Assembly: GCA_002049455.2 (NCBI GenBank)
Contig: KV918764.1
Span: forward strand, 496,001-560,000
Direction: 5' to 3'
Source: Porphyra umbilicalis
Lineage: Eukaryota; Rhodophyta; Bangiophyceae; Bangiales; Bangiaceae
Length of the DNA stretch: 64,000 nucleotides
The notes under the pieces are model-generated. The model was given only the letters and a program-made list of their open reading frames with translations. It had not been told where the DNA came from and did no database searches. Of the stretch, positions 31,436-42,360 are shown piece after piece. The first letter of the stretch is position 1; the number at the start of each line of letters is the position of its first letter. Made by a program: the position numbers and the translations under genes.

Positions 31436-33833
31436 GGCCCATGTTTCATGCACGTAGCGTTATTCAGTATTTGAATTCGACCGAGAGAGAAGGGTGGGGG
31501 CCACTTCACTATCCGGCGAATTATTTCACAATTCGAAATAGGGGCTCTGGGCACCTCACTGGAGCCTGCAAATGGAGAAAATCTTTCGCACACTTGTACA
31601 GTAACTCTCTGCCAGTGAGTGGGCTCGCAACTTTTCCTCTCATGCTCTTCCTACCGGCCGATCACGTTCCAATTTTTGGCGACTGGTACTAAGCTGGGTT
31701 GTGGAGAACATGGATCAGTAGCGCTCTTATTTGTGAGCCTCTCTTACGGAGTTGGTCACTGTTGTCTTCTTTTTATTTCATACCGTCTTTCATCGGCTGA
31801 TGCGTTAGGAGTTTAGTTAGAAACGTCTGTCTTTCTTAGATGAGGATGCCGGGGTTACATTCCTAACGTCGCAAAGGTATAATACTTCATTTGCCGAAGT
31901 CGTTGCAAAATACGCGGAATAGAATGCACAGTATCAGGCTGGATGAGGTGGATGAAAGTTCACATGACAGTATGACGTCAGACCTGGCGTGTTGCCAATG
32001 GCATCTCGCGGACGTTCTCATCTCAGACGCGCGATGCGTAGCTGTCCCGTCGCTCTGTGTTTCTGGACCGTCAGGGCGTGGCCACCAAGGTTGGCATTTA
32101 CCGAACATTGCGATGAATGCTCTTTCCCAATCGGAATACTGATTTATCGATTTTGTACCGATATCTCGGTAGTCTCACGTTTCATAATTTTTCCGATTTT
32201 GTGGCATATGTGGTTAGAGCCACACTCGCGTCCGCACCCTCATCCACACAGTGCAAGGATCACCGCATGACCCCGACCATACCAACCTCCCGCCTCTGCA
32301 CTCCACCCAAGTAGCACCACGGCCTCGACTGTGTCTGACCTGGGCAAGCTCGGATCCATCCCTTCGCCTCCCCACCAATAATACTCCTGCGTACCACAGC
32401 GCGCCATACATTCCCCACACATCAAGGCACATACATCGACAACATACCGCTCGCCCACTCTGCTACCAACATTATGACGCAAAGGAAACTTGGTGGCGCG
32501 GAAGTTCCGCAGCCGCAACACTACCTCTTGGGGATACCCAGGTATCTTTTGAAAGGGCAGAGGACACGCTTGCTTGGGCAGAGGAGGCGAGCTGGACTGA
32601 GGCAGGAGGGTCTGCATACTAGACGCGGGTGTCTTGTGCGATCAATATTGCATCGTGGCTGTTTTGCTGGTCTATCTGGTCGGCGACTAATGGGACCGGT
32701 GAGTGCCTCGCCCGGTGTGTGGCGTCGGTCGAGCTCTCCCAGTATTAAATACGAATATTATTACATTACAGACCTGTACCGACCATTGAGAAAATGGACG
32801 ATGCCGACTATTGATCGGGATACCGAGACCCTTATCGATCAAATTTACCGATATACCAACAATATGGCCACACGGCCCGACATGCGAGACGTTTCACCCA
32901 CCCTGACAGCGGCGATGACAGCATCGCCAAAGAACCAAGAAAGTATTAGAATTACGTATTTGTAATGCGCCCTCTGGACCACGAATAAACTATTGTTCAG
33001 TCACCCTAAATGCTACGGATTGTCTGAACTATGACTGTTCCGAACACGGCGGCCTCGCAGACAAGCGTGGACTGGGGGCATGATGAAGCGCGAACTGGCG
33101 GCTCGGCGCGATTTCTGCGTTGGTACCTGTTGATCGTACACCATAGAATGTTCACTTTTCTCGTGGTGGGGTGGTGCAAACTGGATACACGAACGTGCGC
33201 GCAGTATAGAGAAAAGAGATGCACAGTGTCGAAACCTTCGATGCAAGGTAGCGTGCGCAACGCCGGGGCTTAATCGCGGCGTTTTCAACAAGCACAGACA
33301 CATCACGAGCGTCCTTGGAATTGCGCCGTTGGTGGGAAAGGGATGTGGGTGAGCATAGAAATGGGACGAGGCCGGGAGAAGTGTTTTATTGACGAGGCTG
33401 TTCAGCCGCACACCGCTGGGGGGGGCACCCTGAGGGAGCGATGCTCTGGGGCCTGAATCGCCAGAGAGTATTAGTTCCTTAGAACTCATCTGGGGTTCGT
33501 ACTGATGCCTTTAGGTACCAAGGGCGGAAGTCATAAAATCCCATATGAAAATCTCGCAGATAATCAAGGACATGCGCTATACATGCACTGAAGAGGGGTT
33601 GAAATCCGAGCTAGCTTTGGAATGGCTTAAATATTTCAATGTGTGGTGGGACGCGGATAACTGTGTGGATCAGAGCGAATGCACGTGGAGCACGCATATC
33701 CAATCGATACAAGGATGGCTGAGAGCCGTCCTGAGGAAGCCGTGGTAGCCAGTCGTTACAATTTTCGAGTTGTAACGACTGGACAGGAATTCGTCTCAGT
33801 ATCCGATTATCCTACGTGCAAGGTGCGTGGGCC
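31436..33833. other. Unique moderate-GC stretch, no supported gene
   Basis: Short frames only. A 13-bp perfect hairpin (33749-33761 / 33770-33782) with an 8-nt loop lies near its right end. Confidence 0.35.
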
Positions 33834-35325
33834 TCGAACTATGCTGCGGCGGCTCGGCTTTCGAGGCTTCCTTTCAGTCTCGTCGCGTGCGATTGGACCG
33901 TGAAGGGCGTTGTCACGATCATAATTAATTATCTGGCAACGACCCCCACTGCCCCAGCGCCTTTTCTCGGTCAGAATCCTGAGACCGTTACCTGTCCGCG
34001 CACTCCGTCCTCACATTGTCTGATATGGAGCCGAACTGTCCCACACCACCAGGCCCCGCACCACCAAATTTGGAACTGCCAGAGGCGGTCCGCTCCAGAA
34101 GCCATGGCTTTTGAACAGCATCTGGCGCCTCAATTCGTTACCCAACGCGCATATGATCTACGCCAACTTCGGTTTTGTTTCGCATAAGTCTCTTGTATCC
34201 GTGGACGTTATAACGAGAATGCACTGTATGCCCTATGTTTTGGCGATACAGTCTGTATTGGTTATTCCCTGGCCTTTAGGACAGGGTGCTCTCAAAGTGT
34301 AGTGATGCACACATATACTCAGATCATGGGACTTGCTCTCCGTTTCAGAGGTGGCAGTCTGCATTCGTGTCCTCAGGGATCTGAGGGCGTGTCAGTGTTG
34401 GAAGGGTCGCGATGACGCTAAAAGCGAATGGAGTTACGTGGCTGAGAAGGTCTGTCCTTCCACAGAGGTCACAGGGCAGGGACGGTGTCTGGCGTGCCCG
34501 GTGTCGATGCGTCGACGAGCGCGCCATCGCCCTAAGAGCAAGTCTAGCCGTGCGCCATTCCGCTATCGCCATTACAGTGCATTCTCGTTACAACGTCCAC
34601 CCTGATTCACATAAATCTGCCAGATTGAAGTTTAAAGTCGCTTGTATCCGATTCGCTGAAGAGATTTGAAGCCTTCGAACTATGCTGCGGCGGCTCGGCT
34701 TTCGAGGCTTCCTTTCAGTCTCGTCGCGTGCGATCGGACCGTGAAGGGCGTTGTCACGATCATAATTAATTATCTGGCAACGACCCCCACTGCCCCAGCG
34801 CCTTTTCTCGGTCAGAATCTTGAGACCGTTACCTGTCCGCGCACTCCGTCCTCACATTGTCTGATATGGAGCCGAACTGTCCCACACCACCAGGCCCCGC
34901 ACCACCAAATTTGGAACTGCCAGAGGCGGTCCGCTCCAGAAGCCATGGCTTTTGAACAGCATCTGGCGCCTCAATTCGTTACCCAACGCGCATATGATCT
35001 ACGCCAACTTCGGTTTTGTTTCGCATAAGTCTCTTGTATCCGTGGACGTTATAACGAGAATGCACTGTATGCCCTATGTTTTGGCGATACAGTCTGTATT
35101 GGTTATTCCCTGGCCTTTAGGACAGGGTGCTCTCAAAGTGTAGTGATGCACACATATACTCAGATCAAGGGACTTGCTCTCCGTTTCAGAGGTGGCAGTC
35201 TGCATTCGTGTCCTCAGGGATCTGAGGGCGTGTCAGTGTTGGAAGGGTCGCGATGACGCTAAAAGCGAATGGAGTTACGTGGCTGAGAAGGACTGTCCTG
35301 CCACAGGGGTCACTGGGCCCGGACG
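33834..35325 (+). repeat. 841-bp tandem duplication, second unit truncated
   Basis: 33834-34674 is followed at once by a near-identical unit starting at 34675, which ends at about 35325 where the sequence passes into another repeat. Each unit is segment B (about 435 bp) followed by repeat A. The copies differ by only a few bases, so the duplication is recent. Confidence 0.88.
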
Positions 35326-35733
35326 GCGCCTGCTCCCGTGCCCCCTCTACCGCCCCGAGTTGCGCGCGGTGACCGCGCGCAGCGACTTCCGGGGCTTGAC
35401 GCGCCCACGATGACCCGCGGGTGGTCGTGCCTGCGCGCCGTCTTCTGTTGCGGCGGCGCGTCGGCGGTTGCTGACGCCATCAAGCGGCGCGGTTACAGGC
35501 GCCTCGTCGCGCGGCGATCAGTCCCACCCGCCCGCCCGTGCGCCGTGTCGGCCGCCCTGCCCGCCGTGCGCCGGTGCGCTGCGCGGCGGAGTGACGGCCT
35601 CGCCCGTGGGCGCCGCGCGACGCCGGCGGGCCGCCGCCGCTGCGGTGGCGGAGGCGGCACCTCTTTTCCCGCCCGACGCCCCCCCCACCACGGCAACGTG
35701 GCTGTACGTGCCCCCGTGCGCGCTCGCGGCCAT
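35104..35733 (+). repeat. Left arm of a ~625-bp inverted repeat
   Basis: Matches the reverse complement of 37538-38607 once the MITE at 38000-38440 is removed. The inner 461 bp (35273-35733 against 37538-37998) is GC-rich and open in several frames, which gives identical spurious ORFs on opposite strands. Confidence 0.85.
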
Positions 35734-36654
35734 CGTCAGAAACCCGGTGCCGCCTGACGAAACCCAAACGGCACAGGACGAACCCGAACGGCACGAAGTT
35801 GCTCGGCTTTTGTTCGCGTGTTCGTTCGGCGAACGAACGCCGGATGCTCCCCGGTTTTCGTCCGACAGAGTGACAATCCGCCCACAGCGACCTGTCAGAG
35901 AGGTGCTTGTCCAGGCCTCTGTGAGAGGCATACACACAGCAAGCCCGGCTCGAAGTCGATTTCCATGACAGTCCCCGATCTTGACAAAAACAAGCATGGC
36001 CAATCAGAGTCCCTCTGGCGGCAAGGTCACCAAGTTTATGAGACAAGTCAAGCCTCGAGTGCTGGTGCAACTCCAAGTCCGAATGAGAAGGCGCTCCTGG
36101 AGCATCATGAGAGCGTCCTGCAATCGACCGCAGACAAACTATTGTATTGATGAAGACGTTAGGTGTTTGATTTTTCAAACATGGGCGCACCCAACCGTGC
36201 CTGTCGTACGGTTTTGCCGGGGCAAGGAGAGGTGTGCCGGTCTGAAGTGGAAGCTACAGGAGAGGGGCGAGCTCTACGAGAGCAACCGACACATCTTACT
36301 GACAGGGCAGTCCTTGCCTTGGCTGGCTCTTCCATGTCCGCCATCCTCCCCTGGTCGACACTTACGCACTCTGGTTGCCATGCTGACGAAAGAGCCTTCC
36401 TGCATCCGGGGCAGCAGCAGCGGACGAGAGATGGAGGATACTGTGAAGGCGCAAGTTTTACGACGCGGAGGAGCGGCAATGGCTGTGGACGTCGACAGCG
36501 GTGGACGTGGAGAAGGACAGCGGCGTCGGTGAGGGGGGGGCAGCGGTGGGCGGGGGGCGGGAGGTCGGAAGGGACGAGGTCTGGTCGTGAGCAAGAAGGG
36601 GCAGGTGCAGGGATTTGTGGAGAGTTGAGGCGTGGGGAGGGAGGGGCAAGGTGG

Positions 36655-36925
36655 GGTGGGGGACGGCGGGGAAGGGGACGGCGGGGAGGGGGACGGCGGG
36701 GGGGGGGACGGCGGGGAAGGGGACAGCGGGGAGGGGGACGGCGGGGAGGGGGACGGCGGGGTGGGGGACGGCGGGGAAGGGGACGGCGGGGAGGGGGACG
36801 GCGGGGAGGGGGACGGCGGGGAGGGGGACGGCGGGGCGGGGGACGGCGGGGAGGGGGACGTCGGGAAGGGGGACGGCGGGGAGGGGGACGGCGGGGAGGG
36901 GGACGGCGGGGAGGGGGAAGGTGGA
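36655..36925. repeat. 15-bp GGGGACGGCGGGGAG minisatellite
   Basis: About 18 units of GGACGGCGGGGAGGG with single-base variants. It keeps several frames open as penta-residue repeats. Non-coding. Confidence 0.92.
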
Positions 36926-37200
36926 GTGGCAGAGGACCTGTGTCCTTAGCTTAGCAGTCTTTGTCGTCATCATCAATTGAGAAATTGCAGCACCGGCAGA
37001 CGTACTGTCAGGAGGGTGCCGAGCTGTGTTTTGGGCGCCAACGTTTGTCCGGACGAATGGCCTTTCGTTCGGCCGCTCGTCTCACCGGACGACTGCCGAT
37101 CGCTGCGGCTGACGAATGTCGATTCGTCCGGTGGAGGCAATTCGAACGAAAACCGGACAAAAAAGAGCGTTCGTTCGAGGGCACCCGATTTGCGACGATA

Positions 37201-37536
37201 GAGCCGGCCGGCGTGCCCGGTGTCAATGCGTCGCCGAGCGCGCCACCGCCCTGAAGGCCAGGGTATTGCACGTACGTGCCTGGAATTGTCTGACCTGATA
37301 TTGTCACGCCCGTGACAATACCCGGTCACAATCGATCGCACCGGGGGGTACTATCTCAATATTTTATTTAAATCGATTGGCCTGTTATAACAGTTACTCG
37401 ACCGACTGTTGACCCCCGGTTCACCGTACCCCCTGGCAAGCAGAACCAAAATTCCAGGCACGTGCGTGCAATACCCTGACCTTCAGGGCGGTGGCGCGCT
37501 CGGCGACGCATTGACACCGGGCACGCCGGCCGGCTC
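37201..37536. mobile_element. 336-bp MITE with ~90-bp inverted ends, TA flanks
   Basis: TA (37199-37200), then GAGCCGGCCGGCGTGCCCGG; the right end is the inverted copy followed by TA (37537-37538). The arms match for ~90 bp. Removing it restores homology between the two arms of the surrounding inverted repeat. About 45 bp of the arm also resembles part of repeat A (31253-31300, 34494-34540). The TA duplication suggests the Tc1/mariner-pogo superfamily. Confidence 0.8.
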
Positions 37537-37537
37537 T

Positions 37538-38607
37538 ATGGCCGCGAGCGCGCACGGGGGCACGTACAGCCACGTTGCCGTGGTGGGGGGGGCGTCGGGC
37601 GGGAAAAGAGGTGCCGCCTCCGCCACCGCAGCGGCGGCGGCCCGCCGGCGTCGCGCGGCGCCCACGGGCGAGGCCGTCACTCCGCCGCGCAGCGCACCGG
37701 CGCACGGCGGGCAGGGCGGCCGACACGGCGCACGGGCGGGCGGGTGGGACTGATCGCCGCGCGACGAGGCGCCTGTAACCGCGCCGCTTGATGGCATCAG
37801 CAACCGCGGACGCGCCGCCGCAACAGAAGACTGCGCGCAGGCACGACCACCCGCGGGTCATCGTGGGCGCGTCAAGCCCCGGAAGTCGCTGCGCGCGGTC
37901 ACCGCGCGCAACTCGGGGCGGTAGAGGGGGCACGGGAGCAGGCGCCGTCCGGGCTCAGTGACCCCTGTGGCAGGGCAGTCCTTCTCAGCCACGTAACTAT
38001 TGCTGATCCCCCAATTCTGTCCTCATCGCCCCGGAACGGTAGTGGAACGGCAATAAATGAAGATCTCTCATTGGTCGAGCAGTCCGACAGCAGTGCATGT
38101 CCGGGCCGATCTTTACAGAATGTGCCCGTACGCCCCCCAATCGCACAATCGACGCCTTCGTTTTTTTGCACTTTTCAGCGTATCTCCCAGAAAATCTCGA
38201 TATCCCAACAATTGCGGGCCGGTTGCTCCCTTGACACGGAAGGGATCGGAAGAAAATCTCAAGAAAAAGAAGGATCTCGGTTCTGCACGGAAGTGGCGGT
38301 GGGAGAGCCAATAGGACGTCTCAGATTCGTGCTGAGCAGCTGTTTACCGCTGCGTTTAACCAATAGATGGCCAGTTCCACAAGAACCGTACCGCCAGGAA
38401 CCGTTCCTGGTCGATGAGGACAGAATTGGGGGATCAGCAATACATTCGCTTTTAGCGTCCTCGCGACCCTTCCAACACTGACACGCCCTCAGATCCCTGA
38501 GGATACGAATGCAGACTGCCACCTCTGAAACGGAGAGCAAGTCCTTTGATCTAAGTATATGTGTGCATCACTACACTTTGAGAGCACCCTGTCCTAAAGG
38601 CCACGGA
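37538..38607 (-). repeat. Right arm of the ~625-bp inverted repeat, interrupted by a MITE
   Basis: Reverse complement of 35104-35733 with a 441-bp MITE inserted at 38000-38440. The outermost 165 bp (38443-38607) is an inverted partial copy of repeat A. Confidence 0.85.
38000..38440. mobile_element. 441-bp MITE, TIR TTGCTGATCCCCCAATTCTG, TA duplication
   Basis: TA at 37998-37999 and 38441-38442 flank ends that match as inverted repeats over about 40 bp. The uninterrupted site is visible in related copies (around 34425 and 35270), so insertion into a TA-like dinucleotide is directly supported. No coding content. Confidence 0.88.
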
Positions 38608-38734
38608 ATTTTGTCGACGCCGTCGTCGCCATCGGTCGACGCCGTCCGCTTCGCCAGCCGACGACGCCGACCGTTCCTCTGGACGACGGTCCAGCCCCAC
38701 CTTCAACCCCACCATTTCTCACTGCTACTCCAAC

Positions 38735-40496
38735 ATGCCAGTCTGCGACGCGCCTTGCCCCCCGCCCTTCCCCCCCGCAATTTCCCAATTCCCTTCATCT
38801 CCCACCCATCCCGCCACCATCCAACCGAGCTCCGTCCCTTTGGCCTCGGGGGTTGACGCCGCTGCGGCTGTTGCGGAGGCTGCATTTACTCTCAAGGCGC
38901 CCGACGTGGCTGAGGCGAACGCTGCTGCAGTTCGACATACCGCCTACGCTGCCGCAGTTGCCATTGACGGCATGCGCGGTGGCGCCGATCAGCGTCGCTT
39001 TCCTGCTGGGGTAGCGCGTGTGCGTCGACGGCGCTTACAGCCAGACCGACTGCCACTAGCGCCCCGTGCACAACGCCGAACACTCACTCTCGGGGTGTGG
39101 CTGGACGTGATAGAGGCGCGAGAGCGGGGGCTGTCCTTCCCTGACATTGTGCGCACCATTGCTCCCTCATCTTCCATTGACAACCTCCGCAAGGTCTGGC
39201 AGAGGCGCAACCACTACAAGTCGCTAGCTGCCGCCGGCACGCGGGCATCCCGTGCAAATGGGCGGGGATCGGACTTCGGCTCCATCGACGCGCGGATGTA
39301 CGATTGGTTTCTTCTATTGTCAAGGCGTGGGCGTAAACGTATTCCTGTTATCATATCGCTGTTGCAAGAGAAAGCCCGGAGGCTGGCGGACGAGCTTGGG
39401 GTGCCCAATTTCAAGGTGTCGCGGAGCTGGGTGCAGCGGTGGACGCAGCGGCACAACCTGACGAGCGTGGTACTTCATGGGGCGGGCGGTTCGGTCAACT
39501 TGGAGGAAGCGGAAGAGCGGATGGCGACTATACGGGGACTACTTCAAGACTTCGAACCCGAGAACATCTTCAACATGGACGAGACCGGGCTTTTTTACCG
39601 TTGCCTACCGAACCGGTCTTTTGTACCTGCGGAGCAGCGTCGAGCCGCGACGGGCACCAAGAGCATGAAGGCAAAAGAGCGGGTCACCCTTGTCTTGGCT
39701 TGTAGCGCCACAAGGTCCAAGAAAATTCCCGTAGCCATCATTGGCAAGGCCGCGCTGCGGCTGTGCTTTCGCCGGCCCGGCTGTGCGTCACCGCTCCCAT
39801 AATTCATCCAGCGCAACAGCTGGATGGATGGGGTTGTTTTAAAAAGTGGATGTACGAAGTGTTTCTGCCCTTCATTCGACTGCACACCACCGAGAAGATC
39901 GCCCTCGTGGTGGACAACCTCGCCTCCCACGACGGCATCAGCGACGATCAGCTGGTGCTCATCGCCCTCCCCCCCAATACAACAGCTGTCTTCCAGCCTC
40001 TCGACGCGGGCGCAATTGCGGCGCTAAAACTAAGGTACAAGCGGCGCTTCCTGAGCGCGATTGTAGAGCATCTCGATGGTTTGACGTCCACGACCGGCGT
40101 CACTCGGACCACGGCAACGTTGGCCAACTCCGGACGGGTGTCGTTATTGGACGTGACACGTATTATCCAAGACGAGTGGGCCAAGACAACCCCTGAGTCG
40201 CTGGCCCGATGTTGGATTAAGTCCCGGTGCTTGCCAGCTCCCATGCAGAACGCGCTCACCGCTCTCTATACCGACTACCATCGTGCTGACACGGCACCGG
40301 TGGCTAATGCAGTGGCGGATATCACTCAAGTGCTGCTTAGTGCGACGCTTGCAGACGGCCTGTTCCCCAGGACCCAGTCCGAAGTTTTGATCAGTGGTGT
40401 GTCTGCGTGGCTGGGGGCTGAGGAGAACGCCGGAATATTGGAGGATACAGTTGATATGGTGTTGGGCGGAGGGGAAGGTGAAGATGAAAATGAGTG
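38735..40496 (+). pseudogene. Tigger/pogo-type (CENP-B related) transposase, broken
   Basis: The first 355 codons (38735-39799) contain an Ala-rich N-terminus, a helix-turn-helix DNA-binding region (residues ~110-235, with SWVQRWTQRHNL) and the start of the DDE_1 catalytic domain with FNMDETGLFYRC. A TAA at 39800-39802 falls where the family has a Tyr/Phe-type residue, and about 35 bases later (near 39835, in a T/A run) the frame shifts by one. The second half (to 40496) has VVDNLASHDG and LPPNTTAVFQPLDAG, which supply the second and third catalytic Asp. So all three acidic residues survive, but the protein cannot be made in one piece. The C-terminus is acidic (GEGEDENE). No terminal repeats were found for this copy. 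It is the same superfamily as the TA-flanked MITEs, but no end sequence links them. Confidence 0.85.
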
Positions 40497-40929
40497 ATGG
40501 GTCACGATAGTGTCTGTGCACTCTCACACAAATTTGTAGATATCAAAAAGACAATGCAAGTATCCCGACAAACAATCGACACCCCCTCGGCATACACGTC
40601 CGCAGTCCTAGACACGGAATATCTGCAGGATAGGCAGTGGACACGGCACGGCGTGAATAATCCCCGCACATTCCAACGAGGGCCAATGATGGCGGTGGAA
40701 GCTGGTGGGAGGTCTGCAACACTGGGGAAGACCGGTCAAACCACAGAGGCCGAAAGTGGGGGGGAACGGGTGAAGGGCGGGGTTTGGGGCGCAGGCAGCG
40801 GCCGTCGTCCGTACCGCCACAGCAGGAGTGGACGATGCGCCCGGCGGCAGGAGACGTCGCACGACAGGGCGGCGGCGACGGTGGGGGGTGTGAGTGGTGC
40901 AGAGCGAGGTGGGCCGCCGTAAGGAGGTG
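40497..40929. other. Flank of the Tigger remnant; nothing recognised
   Basis: No supported gene; no matching terminal repeat of the transposase copy was found. Confidence 0.35.
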
Positions 40930-41263
40930 GGGCTCCACAACGGCCTGGTGCCGGGCGCACCAGTGCGGGATGCAATCGGCACCGTCGCGGGGGCAGAGGT
41001 GCGGCACCGGGCGCTCCAAAGCGGGAGGCAATCGGCCCCGCCGCTGGGGCAGAGGTGGGGTACCGGAAGCACCAGTGCGGGCCAGTGCGGAAGGCGACCG
41101 ACACAGGCGCGGGGCAGAGGTAGGGTACCGGGCGCACAAGGGCGGGAGGCAATCGGCACCGCCGCGGGGGCAGAGGTGGGGTATCAGGCGCACCAGGGCG
41201 CGAGGTAGTCGGCACCGCCGCGGGGGCAGAGGTAGGGTATCGGGCGCACCAGGGCGGGAGGTA
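40930..41263. repeat. ~57-60-bp tandem repeat, 5-6 units
   Basis: GGGGGCAGAGGT recurs at about 40989, 41046, 41108, 41166 and 41221, with ACCGGGCGCACCAGGGCGGGAGG between. Open frames in both directions are repeat artefacts. Confidence 0.85.
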
Positions 41264-41480
41264 AGAGCATTCCCACCAATGTCGGGCCAAAGGTCTGAAA
41301 CGGTAAAATGAAACCGCTACGTGTGGCCCTGCGAGTGGTCAGTTGCCAACGGGCCAACGCGTTGCCAACGGGCAATGTAATGGGTGAAAAATGTGGGCTT
41401 CCTGTCGAAGATCTGAGCGCCGTTGGCCTTGACGTTGTTGGCCGCAGTCGGTGGTTGCCAACGAAGGACACGTATTGTCG
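41264..41480 (-). repeat. GTTGGC/GCCAAC-rich repeat, copy 1
   Basis: 41264-41290 is the exact reverse complement of 51466-51492 (27 bp). Next to it, in both places, lie several GTTGGC/GCCAAC hexamers (about 41340-41465 here). This looks like one family of element ends in opposite orientations. Confidence 0.6.
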
Positions 41481-42360
41481 TTGCGCCAAAAAGTGGAGAG
41501 TCCAGGCCTAACAAAGAGGCGCTTTTCTGCGTTTGATTGGCCCAGACATCGATCGGCTTGACTGGGGCCTCTCCAGCTTTTGGCGCAACGACCATATCAG
41601 CGACGTCGCAAGTATCGAAATGAAGAGGTGTCCGTCGAATATGTGCCGAACATGTCACGGAAAGCGTGTGAATGGAGCCCGAACCGCCCAAATCAAGGCA
41701 ATCTAGCGAGACACGTGTAGGCCTTTCGGTACCAATATGGATCGAATCCGCACGAGTGCGTGACGTGTGATGCGGTCTCACCCCCTCAGGTTGTGCAAGG
41801 ACTTCGAGGCTGAGTCATGCCGGTCGAACGGTCACGTGCAGCCATCGCGGGCTGTCGTTTGTGCAAACGAGTGGCCCAAGAGCTATTTAGACGTCCCTCT
41901 CTACTGTATACATCACACCTTACGCTGAATAATAAGGCGGCTTCAAAGGAGCTGGCACGCCCAGTCTCAGGGCCGTGCTGTCCCCAAAAGGCCGAGGCTG
42001 TGCCAGAACGGGTCAATAGAGGGCAGTGACCGACATCTACGCACTTCTGAGTGGTTGTTTGTACACTTGAGGAGCAGGCCCATGCCACTGAGAGCACTGC
42101 AGGCAGTTGTGAGAGTGGAAACGTTGACAGCTCAGAAGGCAGGCTGACTGCAGAACCGTGCACTGGCTCCCCAAGGCATGAACGTTGAAGCAGGCTTTCA
42201 CAGTCCCACCTCCAGCCCAACCTCGGCCGCACTTCCAAGGACGCCACTACGCCACACCCAGCCCCCAAACCCCGACTCACTACGAACCCTTTTATCCCTG
42301 CCCCCACGTCCACCCGAGCACCCCCAACAAGCTGCAGCAGCAACGCGCGCCCGCCAGCCA
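41481..42360. other. Intergenic, nothing recognised
   Basis: Moderate GC; short frames only. Confidence 0.35.

Noticed and set aside
31077-34572. Repeated ~75-codon minus-strand ORF in the repeat A copies
   Set aside because: Short, differs at its end between copies, and follows the repeat rather than any gene signal.
35338-37933. Identical ORFs on opposite strands (35338-35757 and 37933-37421)
   Set aside because: They arise from the 461-bp GC-rich inverted repeat; Arg/Ala/Pro text with no domain.
40543-41290. Overlapping minus-strand ORFs rich in Pro/Arg
   Set aside because: They read through the ~57-60-bp tandem repeat.
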